Of a DNA stretch of 64,000 nucleotides, positions 1-8,516 are shown one piece after another (within the stretch, counting starts at the first letter, position 1; each line of letters starts with the position of its first letter). The notes below the pieces were generated by a model that was given only the letters and a program-made list of their open reading frames with translations, was not told the DNA's origin and made no database searches. Source of the stretch: JALJPB01 sp034111045 (GTDB lineage Bacteria > Pseudomonadota > Gammaproteobacteria > Enterobacterales > Alteromonadaceae); the NCBI GenBank assembly GCA_034111045.1, contig JAWUYA010000072.1, positions 1-64,000 of the forward strand. The letters are read 5' to 3'. The position numbers and the translations under genes are program-made.

Positions 1-2
1 TC

Positions 3-761
3 TTAGAAAATGTACTTAAAGAGGATGCCGATGAACGCTTCTTTGAAATGATGAAGCATTATTCATCTAAATGTAAAGCGAACAGCTTTGACATCTTGCG
101 TAGTATTTATGAAGTATTTCTGACATCAAATAAACTAAAGACTTCTCTAGTAAGTAACTATGGTTTTATGTCTAGAGACTTGTATAGGCAAATGAACTGG
201 CTAACAAATAAAGTTATTTCTGAAAGTGATTTAAAGTTTGAGCTTATAGATCGTTTGATAGATAGAATAGAAAGCGTACCAATTTCAGGTGATATATTGT
301 ACAAAACTAGAGACCAAATTAAAGAGAAATATTCAGATTCACCATGGATCACGGCTGATGAGTTAGATCAACTTGAATATAAATTTCAGAATATTGCTAT
401 TAAAGCACTAGATGAAAAGTTATTTATTAATAGTCATTTAGAGTCACATTTATTCTTTAGTTTGAGACGTTCATCCAAGGATAAAGCTAGCGAATTCTTA
501 ACAAATGTCATGAATGAAAATAACGGTGTAATTAGAGTTGCAGAAATAATAAGTAATACAGGTAGTGACTCAACTAATGGGCCATATACAGAAATTACTG
601 AAAGTTATTTTTCAGATACTATTGATTTAGATAGCCTCAGGGAGTTAGCTACAGTTATAGATTTATCTCAACAAACAGTTACAGTACAAGCGACATTAAA
701 AAGTATTATTGATGGTAATAAGTACTATTTGAAGGATGGCACACAAGGAGAAAGGTTCTAG
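3..761 (+). CDS. Unrecognised protein, 5' end outside the window
   Basis: The reading frame is already open at the left edge: codons from base 3 read into the first in-window ATG at 48, so the gene probably starts outside the window. The visible 253 residues are mainly helical and charged, with no membrane segment, signal peptide or motif I recognise. The C-terminal part (from about base 570) is a mixed acidic and hydrophobic segment that could be the tail of a larger regulatory or NTPase-type protein, but that is a guess. The frame stops at a TAG (759-761) and then stays open for another 26 codons to a TAA at 840-842, so the TAG may be a recent nonsense change. It lies next to a recombinase gene, which suggests accessory DNA. 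Confidence 0.6.
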   Translation, partial: LENVLKEDADERFFEMMKHYSSKCKANSFDILRSIYEVFLTSNKLKTSLVSNYGFMSRDLYRQMNWLTNKVISESDLKFELIDRLIDRIESVPISGDILYKTRDQIKEKYSDSPWITADELDQLEYKFQNIAIKALDEKLFINSHLESHLFFSLRRSSKDKASEFLTNVMNENNGVIRVAEIISNTGSDSTNGPYTEITESYFSDTIDLDSLRELATVIDLSQQTVTVQATLKSIIDGNKYYLKDGTQGERF

Positions 762-1202
762 CAGAAATTACTTTCAAGTATTAGAAATCGTAATTTATAT
801 AGAGACTTAATCCCATTTGAAATTTTATTTAACTCGAAATAATATACGCTACGTGAAAAAAAATGAGGTTAGACACACAAAAGCTAGTTTTAAGCACGTA
901 GAGCGGTAAGCAATTGCTGATATTTTAGGACAGCTAAACCTAAAACAAGATCTACTTGTTAATTTAGGATTGTTTTTTTTATTTTATCTAAAAGTACTGA
1001 TTAACTTCTTTATATCAATAAGCTACAGACACCAGTCTAGAGTAGATCGGATCTATTGTTAAAGTTCGAATGACATTAACAATAGGGATAACCACCCTAC
1101 AAGCTCACATATCCACTATGTCCGATACTCTTCAGTATTGGACATAGTGGGTGTAATGGTTTAAGCTTGCTTTATATCTACTATCTACTTGGTTTTTAAA
1201 TA
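762..1202. other. Gap with possible decayed coding DNA
   Basis: There is no intact gene in this 441-bp stretch. The first 81 bases continue the frame of the left-edge gene after its TAG. From about 838 to 1062 another forward frame reads like protein (with VRHTKASFKHVER near 868-906) but is broken by a TAA at 907-909 and lacks a clear start. This could be gene debris or chance. The end of the gap holds the strong inverted repeat annotated separately. Confidence 0.35.
1113..1150. repeat. Inverted repeat (17-bp arms, 4-nt loop) upstream of the recombinase
   Basis: The arms CCACTATGTCCGATACT and AGTATTGGACATAGTGG are complementary except for one G-T pair and are separated by CTTC. There is no T-run after the hairpin, so it is not a typical terminator. 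It lies 53 bases upstream of the recombinase start codon and could be a recombinase-binding or attachment structure, or a structured leader element. Confidence 0.6.
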
Positions 1203-2444
1203 ATGTTGTTAAATAAGCCTGTCCCTTTATATCCACCTTATCTCGATTTATGCGATTTTGATTTTGAAGACTATCCACAGTTAGATAAAATATTTTCATC
1301 AAATGAACCTTGGTGGCTTGAGCAATTTAATTGGGGAAAAATATTTCTTACCTATATAGGTAGAAATAAATCTGCACACACTTATGACCGATTTAGAAAT
1401 GACGTTGAACGTTTTCTTTTGTGGTCCTTTATTGAAAAGAAAAAACCAATAGATCAGTTACGTAAATCAGACTTACTTGAATATGCTGATTTTTGTTGGC
1501 AGCCACCGGTTGATTGGATTGGTACGTCAAATCAAGAACGCTTCAAAATAACCAATGGTTATTCATCCGCCAATGAACTTTGGTTTCCATACAAAATTCA
1601 AGCACCTAAAAGTCAAAAGTCGCTATATGTGATTGATAAGAAAAAGTACCGTCCATCGCAACAAACACTGTCATCAATGTTTACAGCCATTATTGTTTTT
1701 TATAACTACTTAATGGCTGAAGATTTTTGTATTGGTAACCCGGCACAAATTGCTAAAAAAGATTGTCGACATTTTATCATCGACTCACAAGTTAAAGAAA
1801 TTAAACGTTTAACCGCTAGCCAATGGCAATTTGTTTTAGATACCGCTGTTGAAATGGCCGATGAAGAACCTATTTTCGAACGAAATTTATTTGTTATTGC
1901 TACCTTGAAAACGCTCTTCCTAAGGATTTCAGAATTATCTGAACGCCCCAATTGGTCTCCAACTATGGGCCATTTTTGGCAAGATGATGATGAAAATTGG
2001 TGGCTTAAAGTCTTTGGTAAAAGCCGCAAATTACGTGATATTACCGTTCCTATTGATTTTTTACCTTTTTTAGAGCGCTATCGTTCTTCCCGTGGTTTAT
2101 TAGGTTTACCCTTAAGTAATGAAAATTCGATTCTTGTTGAAAAAGTACGAGGTCAAGGCGGTATGACTTCTCGACATTTACGACGCTTAGTTCAAAGTGT
2201 TTTCGATAAAGCCCATGAAAATATGCGCAGGTCTGAAGGGGAAAATAAGGCGTTAAAATTGAAAGAAGCTTCTGCGCATTGGTTAAGGCATACAGGGGCT
2301 AGTATGGAAATTGAACGTGGCCGGCCTCTCAAAGATATTTCAGAAGATCTTGGTCATGCAAGTATGGCCACAACCGACACCATATATGTACAAAGTGAAA
2401 ATAAGAAACGTGCAGAAAGTGGTAAGCAACGAAAAGTAGATTAA
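1203..2444 (+). CDS. Tyrosine recombinase / site-specific integrase
   Basis: This is a 413-residue DNA strand-exchange enzyme of the phage-integrase family. The N-terminal part (about 30-190) looks like the helical core-binding domain and contains a lineage-specific insertion rich in W and P. The C-terminal catalytic domain shows the first Arg in FLRISEL (near 240), then H359-W-L-R362, H385 in LGHAS and the nucleophile Tyr395 in DTIYVQ, so the visible catalytic set is intact. The start at 1203 lacks a clear Shine-Dalgarno. The gene stands alone, with no excisionase or tRNA next to it, and is bracketed by inverted repeats at 1113-1150 and 2464-2516. It could be the mobilisation gene of a small island or a solitary recombinase with its own sites. 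Confidence 0.9.
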   Translation: MLLNKPVPLYPPYLDLCDFDFEDYPQLDKIFSSNEPWWLEQFNWGKIFLTYIGRNKSAHTYDRFRNDVERFLLWSFIEKKKPIDQLRKSDLLEYADFCWQPPVDWIGTSNQERFKITNGYSSANELWFPYKIQAPKSQKSLYVIDKKKYRPSQQTLSSMFTAIIVFYNYLMAEDFCIGNPAQIAKKDCRHFIIDSQVKEIKRLTASQWQFVLDTAVEMADEEPIFERNLFVIATLKTLFLRISELSERPNWSPTMGHFWQDDDENWWLKVFGKSRKLRDITVPIDFLPFLERYRSSRGLLGLPLSNENSILVEKVRGQGGMTSRHLRRLVQSVFDKAHENMRRSEGENKALKLKEASAHWLRHTGASMEIERGRPLKDISEDLGHASMATTDTIYVQSENKKRAESGKQRKVD

Positions 2445-2463
2445 TTACAAATATAATGGTTAT

Positions 2464-2516
2464 GGGCACCTGCACTGACATTGATGGTGTCCGTATCATC
2501 AGGATGCTAAGTGCCC
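2464..2516. repeat. Inverted-repeat structure between recombinase and dsbA-like gene
   Basis: The outer arms GGGCAC (2464-2469) and GTGCCC (2511-2516) enclose a nested smaller hairpin, TGATG (2482-2486) with CATCA (2497-2501). It lies 20 bases after the recombinase stop and downstream of the convergent dsbA-like gene. There is no U-tract on the + strand. It could act as a loose bidirectional terminator or a recombination site. Confidence 0.4.
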
Positions 2517-2530
2517 TACTTTGCTAATTG

Positions 2531-2560
2531 TTAAGCTAAGTTAAGCTAAGTTAAGTTAAA
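2531..2560. repeat. Short tandem repeat of TTAAGCTAAG
   Basis: Two exact copies of the 10-mer TTAAGCTAAG are followed by a degenerate third, TTAAGTTAAA. The repeat abuts the stop codon of the leftward dsbA-like gene at 2561. Confidence 0.6.
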
Positions 2561-3226
2561 TTATAGAGTTAATAAGTAATTGACTAGATTAAAGTAATCA
2601 TCGTTATCCGATTTTAAAATTAAGTATTTACCATTAATAACTAACGAAGGCACGCTTGTCATTTTATTATCGGTCATCTCTTTTAGGCTTTCTTTCATTA
2701 GGCTTAAGATCGTTTCGCTACTGCCCGCTACTTTCATAAATTGATCTTTATTAATTTGCTTATCAATAAAAAAATTATTTAAACGCTCTTCCGTCATTCC
2801 TTGCATATATAAAGAAAAAAACTCATCAAAGTGTTCCATGTTATCGGTTTCTTCAAGTGCATAATAAAGTCTAGCATCCATTACCCATCGTTCACCAAAA
2901 ACAGCATGCTTACGCATAAAACCAACTTCAGGGTGTTGGTTTTTAAATGCTTGCAATGGCTTTTCTAACGTCTGGCAGTGACCACAACTGAGCCAGAAGT
3001 ATTCAATAATAAAGGGCGAGGTTAAATCGCCTGAATTTATATCTTTAACTACTCGGTAATCAACATTTTCTGTATACACTATTGTTTTTATTGTTGGTTG
3101 AACAGTATTTGTTGCTTTACTTTGACTGATATCTACTTGATTACTAGCGCTAGTCACTTCATTTTCAGAACAACCGATTAATGCTAAAAAAATTATAAAT
3201 ACAGATAGTTGAGTTAATTTTTTCAT
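2561..3226 (-). CDS. DsbA-like thioredoxin-fold lipoprotein
   Basis: The protein has 221 residues. It starts with a lipoprotein signal (MKKLTQLSVFIIFLALIGC, lipidation at Cys19), so it should be anchored in the envelope facing the periplasm. The redox motif C81-G-H-C84 follows a W-L-S, and a cis-Pro motif SVPSLVING lies near the C-terminus, both typical of DsbA-family thiol oxidoreductases. DsbA enzymes pass disulfides to folding secreted proteins. The CGHC dipeptide and the lipid anchor differ from classical soluble DsbA (CPHC), so a specialised substrate or a reductase role is possible. It is monocistronic, with the divergent side facing the cspA-type gene's terminator. Confidence 0.85.
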   Translation of the reverse strand: MKKLTQLSVFIIFLALIGCSENEVTSASNQVDISQSKATNTVQPTIKTIVYTENVDYRVVKDINSGDLTSPFIIEYFWLSCGHCQTLEKPLQAFKNQHPEVGFMRKHAVFGERWVMDARLYYALEETDNMEHFDEFFSLYMQGMTEERLNNFFIDKQINKDQFMKVAGSSETILSLMKESLKEMTDNKMTSVPSLVINGKYLILKSDNDDYFNLVNYLLTL

Positions 3227-3555
3227 TGTTTCTCTAAACTAATAGTTATAAAAATAGGTGGTTTCTATAACACGGTTATTTACTTCGATAAAATCATCAT
3301 GGAAGGGATAATTCAAGAGGTTTTTGTCACACTCATTAGCTTGGGTATTTACTTAAGAGCCAGTTTTCTACAAAACAGATTAACTTGATTGCTCAATATT
3401 TAACTGAATATCTAACAATATTTTGCTGGTATTGTTTTAAAATTGATATCGTCAAGCGGTTAGCAAAAGTGTTAGTTGGTGTTTAGCTAAGGAGTTAATT
3501 TAAAGTATTTAATCAATTAAGCCCTAGTATCTACTACTAAGGCTTATTAATTACT
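3227..3555. other. Intergenic region, no gene seen
   Basis: This 329-bp AT-rich gap lies between the start of the dsbA-like gene and the end of the cold-shock gene, both leftward. It holds the csp terminator near 3518-3546 and presumably the dsbA-like promoter. The longest ATG frame I checked (3299 onward, 29 codons) has no ribosome binding site and was not called. Confidence 0.5.
3518..3546 (-). terminator. Probable terminator of the cold-shock gene
   Basis: On the minus strand TAAGCCTTAGTA and TACTAGGGCTTA form a 12-bp stem with one mismatch and a 5-nt loop, starting about ten bases after the csp stop codon. The downstream tract is AT-rich rather than pure T, so strength is uncertain. Confidence 0.5.
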
Positions 3556-3759
3556 TTATTGTGCGACTACATTAGTTGCACATGGCCCTTTTTGGCCCTG
3601 GCCTTCTTCAAATTCTACTTTCTGACCATCTTCTAAAGTTGCATAACCAGAAGTTTTAATTTCTGAATGATGAACAAATAAATCTTTACCACCATCTTCA
3701 GGGGTAATAAATCCAAAACCTTTATCTGCGTTAAACCATTTTACTGTACCTGTACTCAT
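3556..3759 (-). CDS. Cold-shock domain protein (CspA family)
   Basis: This is a single S1-like cold-shock domain of 67 residues, MSTGTVKWFNADKGFGFITP onward, with the RNP1 (KGFGFI) and RNP2-like (DLFVHH) nucleic-acid-binding motifs. It acts as a single-stranded RNA/DNA chaperone in the cytoplasm. I chose the ATG at 3759 because AAGGA lies eight bases upstream; a further in-frame ATG at 3774 would add five residues and bury that site. A sigma70-like promoter at 3798-3826 would give a leader of only about 30 nt, unlike the long regulated leader of classical cspA mRNA. Which paralogue (CspA, C, D or E type) cannot be told from sequence alone. Confidence 0.95.
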   Translation of the reverse strand: MSTGTVKWFNADKGFGFITPEDGGKDLFVHHSEIKTSGYATLEDGQKVEFEEGQGQKGPCATNVVAQ

Positions 3760-3797
3760 TTTTATTTCCTTCATTATTGTGTGTTATTTCTAAGGGT

Positions 3798-3826
3798 ATT
3801 TTAGTCATCAATTGAATTAGCTGCAA
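3798..3826 (-). promoter_or_regulatory. Sigma70-like promoter for the cold-shock gene
   Basis: On the minus strand TTGCAG (3826-3821) and TAAAAT (3803-3798) are separated by exactly 17 bases, placing transcription start near 3791, about 32 nt before the ATG. Confidence 0.55.
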
Positions 3827-3862
3827 TATTTTTATTTAAATTTAAGTTAATATCCGTTGAAG

Positions 3863-4840
3863 TTAAAGCGTTTTTAACATTTCAAGCTCATGTTTGGCTA
3901 GATAAGTATCCATAGTCGCACGTAATAATTTATAGAGTAAAATTGAGCCATTAATTTCATCTTTGCGATTAGTTAAACTTTCAATATTTAAACCCAAGGG
4001 TAACTTGTATATAGTCACGGCATCTAATATTTGATTCAAACTATTACAGCAAATTCTAATAGACTCATACAATGGATTTTTAGCATGGAGAATTCTTAAA
4101 CTCGTTGCCTCAGGCACACTAACACCTAACCACTCAATAAATTTGAGCGTTTTATCACTACCACACGGAGAAAAAGTTAAAATGATACGCTGCGGTTTCA
4201 ATGCCCGTTTTTGGCATTCAATGGCATATCGAGTCAAAATGTCTATAGTTTCTTGAGGATTATAAATAGCTTGAGAAATAAAGAAATTACACCCTTGTTG
4301 ATGTTTTTCAATAAGACGTTCGTGTTCATTACCTTTTTTTGCATGACGCTCTGCAATAGTAACTCCGCCAATAAAAAAATCATGGGAATTGTCTACCGCT
4401 CTACTGTATGCCTTTGCTAAAGGTAAATTCACTTTGTTTTTGGTTGATGGGCTACCTACTAGAACAATTTCTCTTACGCCATAATCTTGCCAAGCTTCAT
4501 TTAACCAGTGATCAAAAGATTCAGCATCCGCTTTGCCTACACTTTTATAAGTGATAACAGGACGAGACGTTTTTTTATTTAATAAGGCTGAATAATAGCG
4601 AGAGTCGTGGGTTGATTTGAAAGGAAACGGTCGAGGAATACTTGTTCTTGAGTCTTCGTCTTGAATATCATAAACAATTAAACCATCAATGGCGATATCC
4701 TTAATTCTCTCTAACAATTTATCCGCTATTTGTTTAACTTCTTCAAGTGAAGTGTCAGCTTTGGGTGGTGTAGTACCAACAAAGTAAACCCCTCGGGTAT
4801 AATCGTTATACCTATTTCTTAATTCTGATTCTGATTTCAT
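3863..4840 (-). CDS. Methylenetetrahydrofolate reductase-like protein
   Basis: The protein has 325 residues with the TIM-barrel signature regions of the MTHFR family: GGVTIAERH in the middle and GCNFFISQAIYN shortly after, matching the substrate/FAD strand region of MetF-type enzymes. It also has a C-terminal LGLNIESLTNRKDEI segment. Classical MetF reduces methylene-THF to methyl-THF using FAD. This protein is divergent from metF and lies away from methionine genes, so the exact substrate is uncertain; it may be one of the stand-alone MTHFR-related proteins. The ATG at 4840 has no evident Shine-Dalgarno. It lies upstream of csp in the same orientation, but csp appears to have its own promoter. 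Confidence 0.7.
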   Translation of the reverse strand: MKSESELRNRYNDYTRGVYFVGTTPPKADTSLEEVKQIADKLLERIKDIAIDGLIVYDIQDEDSRTSIPRPFPFKSTHDSRYYSALLNKKTSRPVITYKSVGKADAESFDHWLNEAWQDYGVREIVLVGSPSTKNKVNLPLAKAYSRAVDNSHDFFIGGVTIAERHAKKGNEHERLIEKHQQGCNFFISQAIYNPQETIDILTRYAIECQKRALKPQRIILTFSPCGSDKTLKFIEWLGVSVPEATSLRILHAKNPLYESIRICCNSLNQILDAVTIYKLPLGLNIESLTNRKDEINGSILLYKLLRATMDTYLAKHELEMLKTL

Positions 4841-5044
4841 TATACTGACGAGTTGTTAATTTAACTCCATTTTACCTTAATTTTATTAATTTTATTTAAA
4901 AAGCAAAAGAACAATTGTAACTACAATATTCTTCTTTTTACCAAGGCCATGCTTGATTTAAAATGTTTATTTTCATATCTGTCCAAGCTATGCTTATAGA
5001 CTAAAATTATTTGTCTAGCCAAATTTCATGCAATCAAATTAACA

Positions 5045-6292
5045 TTAATGCAAGTTAGCTTTTTTTCTTATTATGGGTTTTAACACCTTAATATCGCCAT
5101 CAACACTATTGATATTGTCTAACCCTAACACTTCAATCAGTAAAGGGTAAATATGTATATTCTCAAAAGCCTCAATAACTTGATTAGTATTAAAGCTTGG
5201 ACCATTAGCGATAAAAATGGCATCTAAATTTCGATTCATCTTAGGATCAAAACCATGAGTAGCGGCACCCATCTGTTTTCCTTGGTCAGTAAAAGTAGCA
5301 GGAGCAATAGCTTCAACAATTAAGTCAGGGATTGCTTTAAGTTGTCCTTTCATCTGCCAATGTTTGGGGTAATCATTTTTTAAATAAACACGATATTTAG
5401 ATCTTATTGCAATGGGATTTGATAATAACTGTGATTTTATTTGCTTAATAACGGGTAAATAATCACTATAAATAAGTAATTGAGTCTGTCCATTAACCAA
5501 TGTAAATAAGGTGTTATTTGGAATTAAACTTTCAATATCAATAGCGTTTGGCTCAATGCTAGTCATCCCATGATCAGAGACCAATATAACATTAACTACT
5601 TGATTTACTTCATTTTTTAAACGTCTCATTAACAAGCCTATTAAATTATCAATATCATGCAATGCTTGCTGTACTTCAATAGAATCAGGCCCAAAGTTAT
5701 GTCCAGCACTATCAAGCGAAGAAAAATAACTCAGCAGTAATTGAGGCCGTTTATCTTGGGGTAATTTTAGCCAATCAATGAGTTGATTAATACGCTCTAG
5801 GTTTGGGGTATTGTGTTGGTAAGGAAAGTAATAACTAGGGAGCTGCCCGGCTATTCTAGCTTCTGATTCAGGCCAGAAATAAATAGCGGTCTTTATCCCT
5901 TGTTTTTCAGCAACCGTCCATATGGGCATCGCGGTTAGCCACTCTGAATGCTCTTTACCTGCGCCTAATGTGTATTGTTTATGTAAATCTGGACGATAAA
6001 ATTTATTATGAATAATGCCGTGTTTTGCTGGATAAACACCAGTGACAATTGATAAATGATTAGGAAATGTTTTACTTGGGTACACCGGTAATAATGCTTT
6101 CGCTTTAACTCCACTATTAGCTAAAGCTAATATGTTTTTAGGCTGGTACAGTTTAAGATAATCATTGGCAAGGCCATCAATAGAAATTAAAATTACAGGT
6201 AATGGACTGATCGCATAAACTGAAAAATTAATGCTGAGAAAAACAAAGACTATAGGTTTAATGAACACAGTAATTAATACCCTAAATAACAC
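5045..6292 (-). CDS. Exported nucleotide pyrophosphatase/phosphodiesterase-type enzyme
   Basis: This is an alkaline-phosphatase-superfamily enzyme of the NPP type. After a signal peptide ending near SVYA, the first metal Asp is in LISIDGLAND and the nucleophile Thr lies in PSKTFPNHLSIVTGVYP. Further metal ligands fall in SDHGMTS and near ATHGFDP. Such enzymes hydrolyse phosphodiester or pyrophosphate bonds of nucleotides in the periplasm. No ATG fits. A GTG at 6292 overlaps the stop codon of the upstream phosphoribosyltransferase by one base (TAGTG), which suggests translational coupling. A GTG at 6268 with AGGG upstream would give an even cleaner signal peptide, and a TTG at 6340 would give a 431-residue form. 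Coupling with a purine-salvage-type enzyme suggests joint nucleotide scavenging. Confidence 0.8.
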   Translation of the reverse strand: MLFRVLITVFIKPIVFVFLSINFSVYAISPLPVILISIDGLANDYLKLYQPKNILALANSGVKAKALLPVYPSKTFPNHLSIVTGVYPAKHGIIHNKFYRPDLHKQYTLGAGKEHSEWLTAMPIWTVAEKQGIKTAIYFWPESEARIAGQLPSYYFPYQHNTPNLERINQLIDWLKLPQDKRPQLLLSYFSSLDSAGHNFGPDSIEVQQALHDIDNLIGLLMRRLKNEVNQVVNVILVSDHGMTSIEPNAIDIESLIPNNTLFTLVNGQTQLLIYSDYLPVIKQIKSQLLSNPIAIRSKYRVYLKNDYPKHWQMKGQLKAIPDLIVEAIAPATFTDQGKQMGAATHGFDPKMNRNLDAIFIANGPSFNTNQVIEAFENIHIYPLLIEVLGLDNINSVDGDIKVLKPIIRKKANLH

Positions 6293-6849
6293 TAAACAAG
6301 TAAATGATGAATGTTGACTAAATCTGTTTTTCCTTTGCAAATTTCATCTGGTGTTAACCCTGATAGTTCATGAGGAAATACCAGCCATTCACTCGATTGA
6401 TGAATGTAATAATCAGGACAAAAATCAACTTTTGTATTTTCAGGTTTATACCAAGGACAGGCAACACGAACATCTGCAGGCATGTTATTTCTACTTAACA
6501 ATTTTAATTGCTTAATTAAGGCCTCAATACTACGTCCAGAATCAAAAACATCATCAACAATTAATAAGCTATCATTAGCATTGGCATTCTCAATAATATA
6601 ATGTAGTCCGTGAACTTTAATTTCTTTGCTTTGCTGATTAATGCCATAATAAGAAGAAGTTCTGACGGCGATATGGTCGGTTTCAATTTTCTTAAAATCA
6701 AAATATTCTTGCACAGCAATACCTATTGGTGCTCCACCTCGCCAAATACCGACAATAAATTGAGGACGAAAACCATCCTTAAATACTTTAGCTGCTAACC
6801 TAAAAGAGTCTTCAAGTAATTCTTGAGCGGTGATAAAGCGTTTTTCCAT
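6292..6849 (-). CDS. Phosphoribosyltransferase, hypoxanthine/xanthine type
   Basis: The protein has 185 residues with a type I phosphoribosyltransferase fold. The PRPP-binding loop is LLIVDDVFDSGRS, and an N-terminal IVGIWRGGAPIG segment supplies the second PRPP contact loop. It likely transfers phosphoribose to a purine base in salvage; substrate preference cannot be read from sequence. The ATG at 6849 is preferred, with AAGG about ten bases upstream; the frame extends to a TTG at 6858. It is followed directly by the exported phosphodiesterase, whose start overlaps this stop codon, so nucleotides degraded outside might feed base salvage inside. Confidence 0.85.
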   Translation of the reverse strand: MEKRFITAQELLEDSFRLAAKVFKDGFRPQFIVGIWRGGAPIGIAVQEYFDFKKIETDHIAVRTSSYYGINQQSKEIKVHGLHYIIENANANDSLLIVDDVFDSGRSIEALIKQLKLLSRNNMPADVRVACPWYKPENTKVDFCPDYYIHQSSEWLVFPHELSGLTPDEICKGKTDLVNIHHLLV

Positions 6850-7075
6850 GATAATCAAACCTTATTAATTAAAAATCAACAACATAATAAACAAAGTTAG
6901 TTGTTTGATATATTTAAGGATAAATTATAACGCTTTAAATTTTTTTTTGTGACTAATAATAAAATTTAAGTTGACCAAACGGTTCAATGTATTTATTCAT
7001 CACATCACAATATCTCGTCTCTATGGTGCTATTTTAATGTCAGTAAATGCTATTGAAATCAATAGATGATATTTA

Positions 7076-8248
7076 TTACTTGATGGGGACACGTCTTAAA
7101 AAATTTAATTTTGCTATATACACGTCTTCAGTATTAGGGGTTTTATTATAGGTAATGGCCTTTTTTAAGGCTTTTTTTGCTAAGGTAATATCACCACTAT
7201 GATAATAAACTTTTGCTAAGCCATAATAAAACTCATGTGCCCTTCTTTCTAACGCTATGGCTTTATTGTAAAACTTTATCGCTTCTTTAGTTTGTCCGCG
7301 ATAATAGGCTTCATCAGCTAATAAAGCATAGTAATAAGGATTATTGATCCTTATTAAATGTAATTTACGTTTTATAAATTGAGCTTCTTCAATATTTTGT
7401 TGCTGAGTTAAAATAATAGCTAAATTTTCAAGCGCCGTTAAATTGTTATTATCTATACTAATGGCATAACGATAAGCGGTTTCAGCTTCTTCAAGGTGGT
7501 TAGTTAATTTATATAAAACACCGATATTTGCCCACGTTGAAGAAAAATCGGGGGCAATTAATGCAGCCGCTTTAAAATAACCATAAGCAGAAAGGTAATC
7601 GGCATTAACTAGCGCTTGTGCCCCTTTGTTATTATAAAACATTGCTAAAACAGTGCTTTTATCAATGGTCACTCTTTTAAATGTGGACTTACTTGCTTGG
7701 GGATCAAAATCTATTTGAAAATCATTTTCACCCCAAACAACAGTCTTACCAAGTGAATGCTTGTCCTTAACTAGTAAGTTGACATGACCGGTTAATAAAT
7801 TATATTGCCCATTTCTGACCCAATACTCAGGGGTTTTAACTTGCTGAAACTTTACATTGATGTCTGCCTCCTTTGCTAATGCATAGGCCATAATGGTTAA
7901 AGATAGGCAATTAGCCGCATGATTATGGTAGGCCTCTCTGGCACTAATATTGGCATGACTTTTATAGCTAAGAGAAATCCCTTCATTATTAAAAATATGC
8001 TTTACTAACTTCAAAGCTCTTTTTTTTATATCTCTTTCTGTTTTTAATTTTTTGGCAACCATGTCTTTCATCTCATCATCGAGGGAAAACACATACTGTT
8101 CAGACTCAATAGTAACCAGCTCGAAATTTTTAAACTTTTCATCTAAAAACATAGGTTTGTAGATAGGTTTTAGAGGTTTTAAAGAAGGAGTGTTCGAACA
8201 TCCAGATATATACATTAGTATTAACAAGGTATTAAATAGTATTTTCAT
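7076..8248 (-). CDS. TPR lipoprotein with transglutaminase-like domain
   Basis: The protein has 390 residues with a lipobox (MYISGC, Cys17). The N-terminal half contains Cys114 in NHAANCLSLT, His155 in LTGHVNLL and Asp180 or Asp182 in QIDFDP. That order and spacing match the Cys-His-Asp triad of transglutaminase-like cysteine peptidases. The C-terminal half (about 200-380) is at least four tetratricopeptide repeats. The protein is predicted to be anchored in the envelope. The combination suggests a periplasmic assembly or processing factor, but no substrate is evident. GGAG seven bases upstream of the ATG supports the start. It appears monocistronic. Confidence 0.75.
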   Translation of the reverse strand: MKILFNTLLILMYISGCSNTPSLKPLKPIYKPMFLDEKFKNFELVTIESEQYVFSLDDEMKDMVAKKLKTERDIKKRALKLVKHIFNNEGISLSYKSHANISAREAYHNHAANCLSLTIMAYALAKEADINVKFQQVKTPEYWVRNGQYNLLTGHVNLLVKDKHSLGKTVVWGENDFQIDFDPQASKSTFKRVTIDKSTVLAMFYNNKGAQALVNADYLSAYGYFKAAALIAPDFSSTWANIGVLYKLTNHLEEAETAYRYAISIDNNNLTALENLAIILTQQQNIEEAQFIKRKLHLIRINNPYYYALLADEAYYRGQTKEAIKFYNKAIALERRAHEFYYGLAKVYYHSGDITLAKKALKKAITYNKTPNTEDVYIAKLNFLRRVPIK

Positions 8249-8516
8249 CGCCTCTCTCCAACAACAACTATCACCATTAAGCTTAGTACGAAATGCATCG
8301 TGTGCTAGTGTTAAGTAACCTTTATTGACAAGGTTTGATTGAGAAAAATGGTTAACTATTTTATTGAAATGAATGTTTTGTTGGAACTACTTGGTTAGTT
8401 GATAAATAAAGTCACCATGGGAATGTTAAAATTAACTTATCAATATTTTTATTATCCTCGATTTTTTATGAGCAATGTCTACATCTTGCCAAGGATAAAA
8501 GATGAAGATGAAAATG

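Noticed and set aside
3299..3388. Possible 29-codon peptide on the + strand
   Set aside because: There is no ribosome binding site and no recognisable features.
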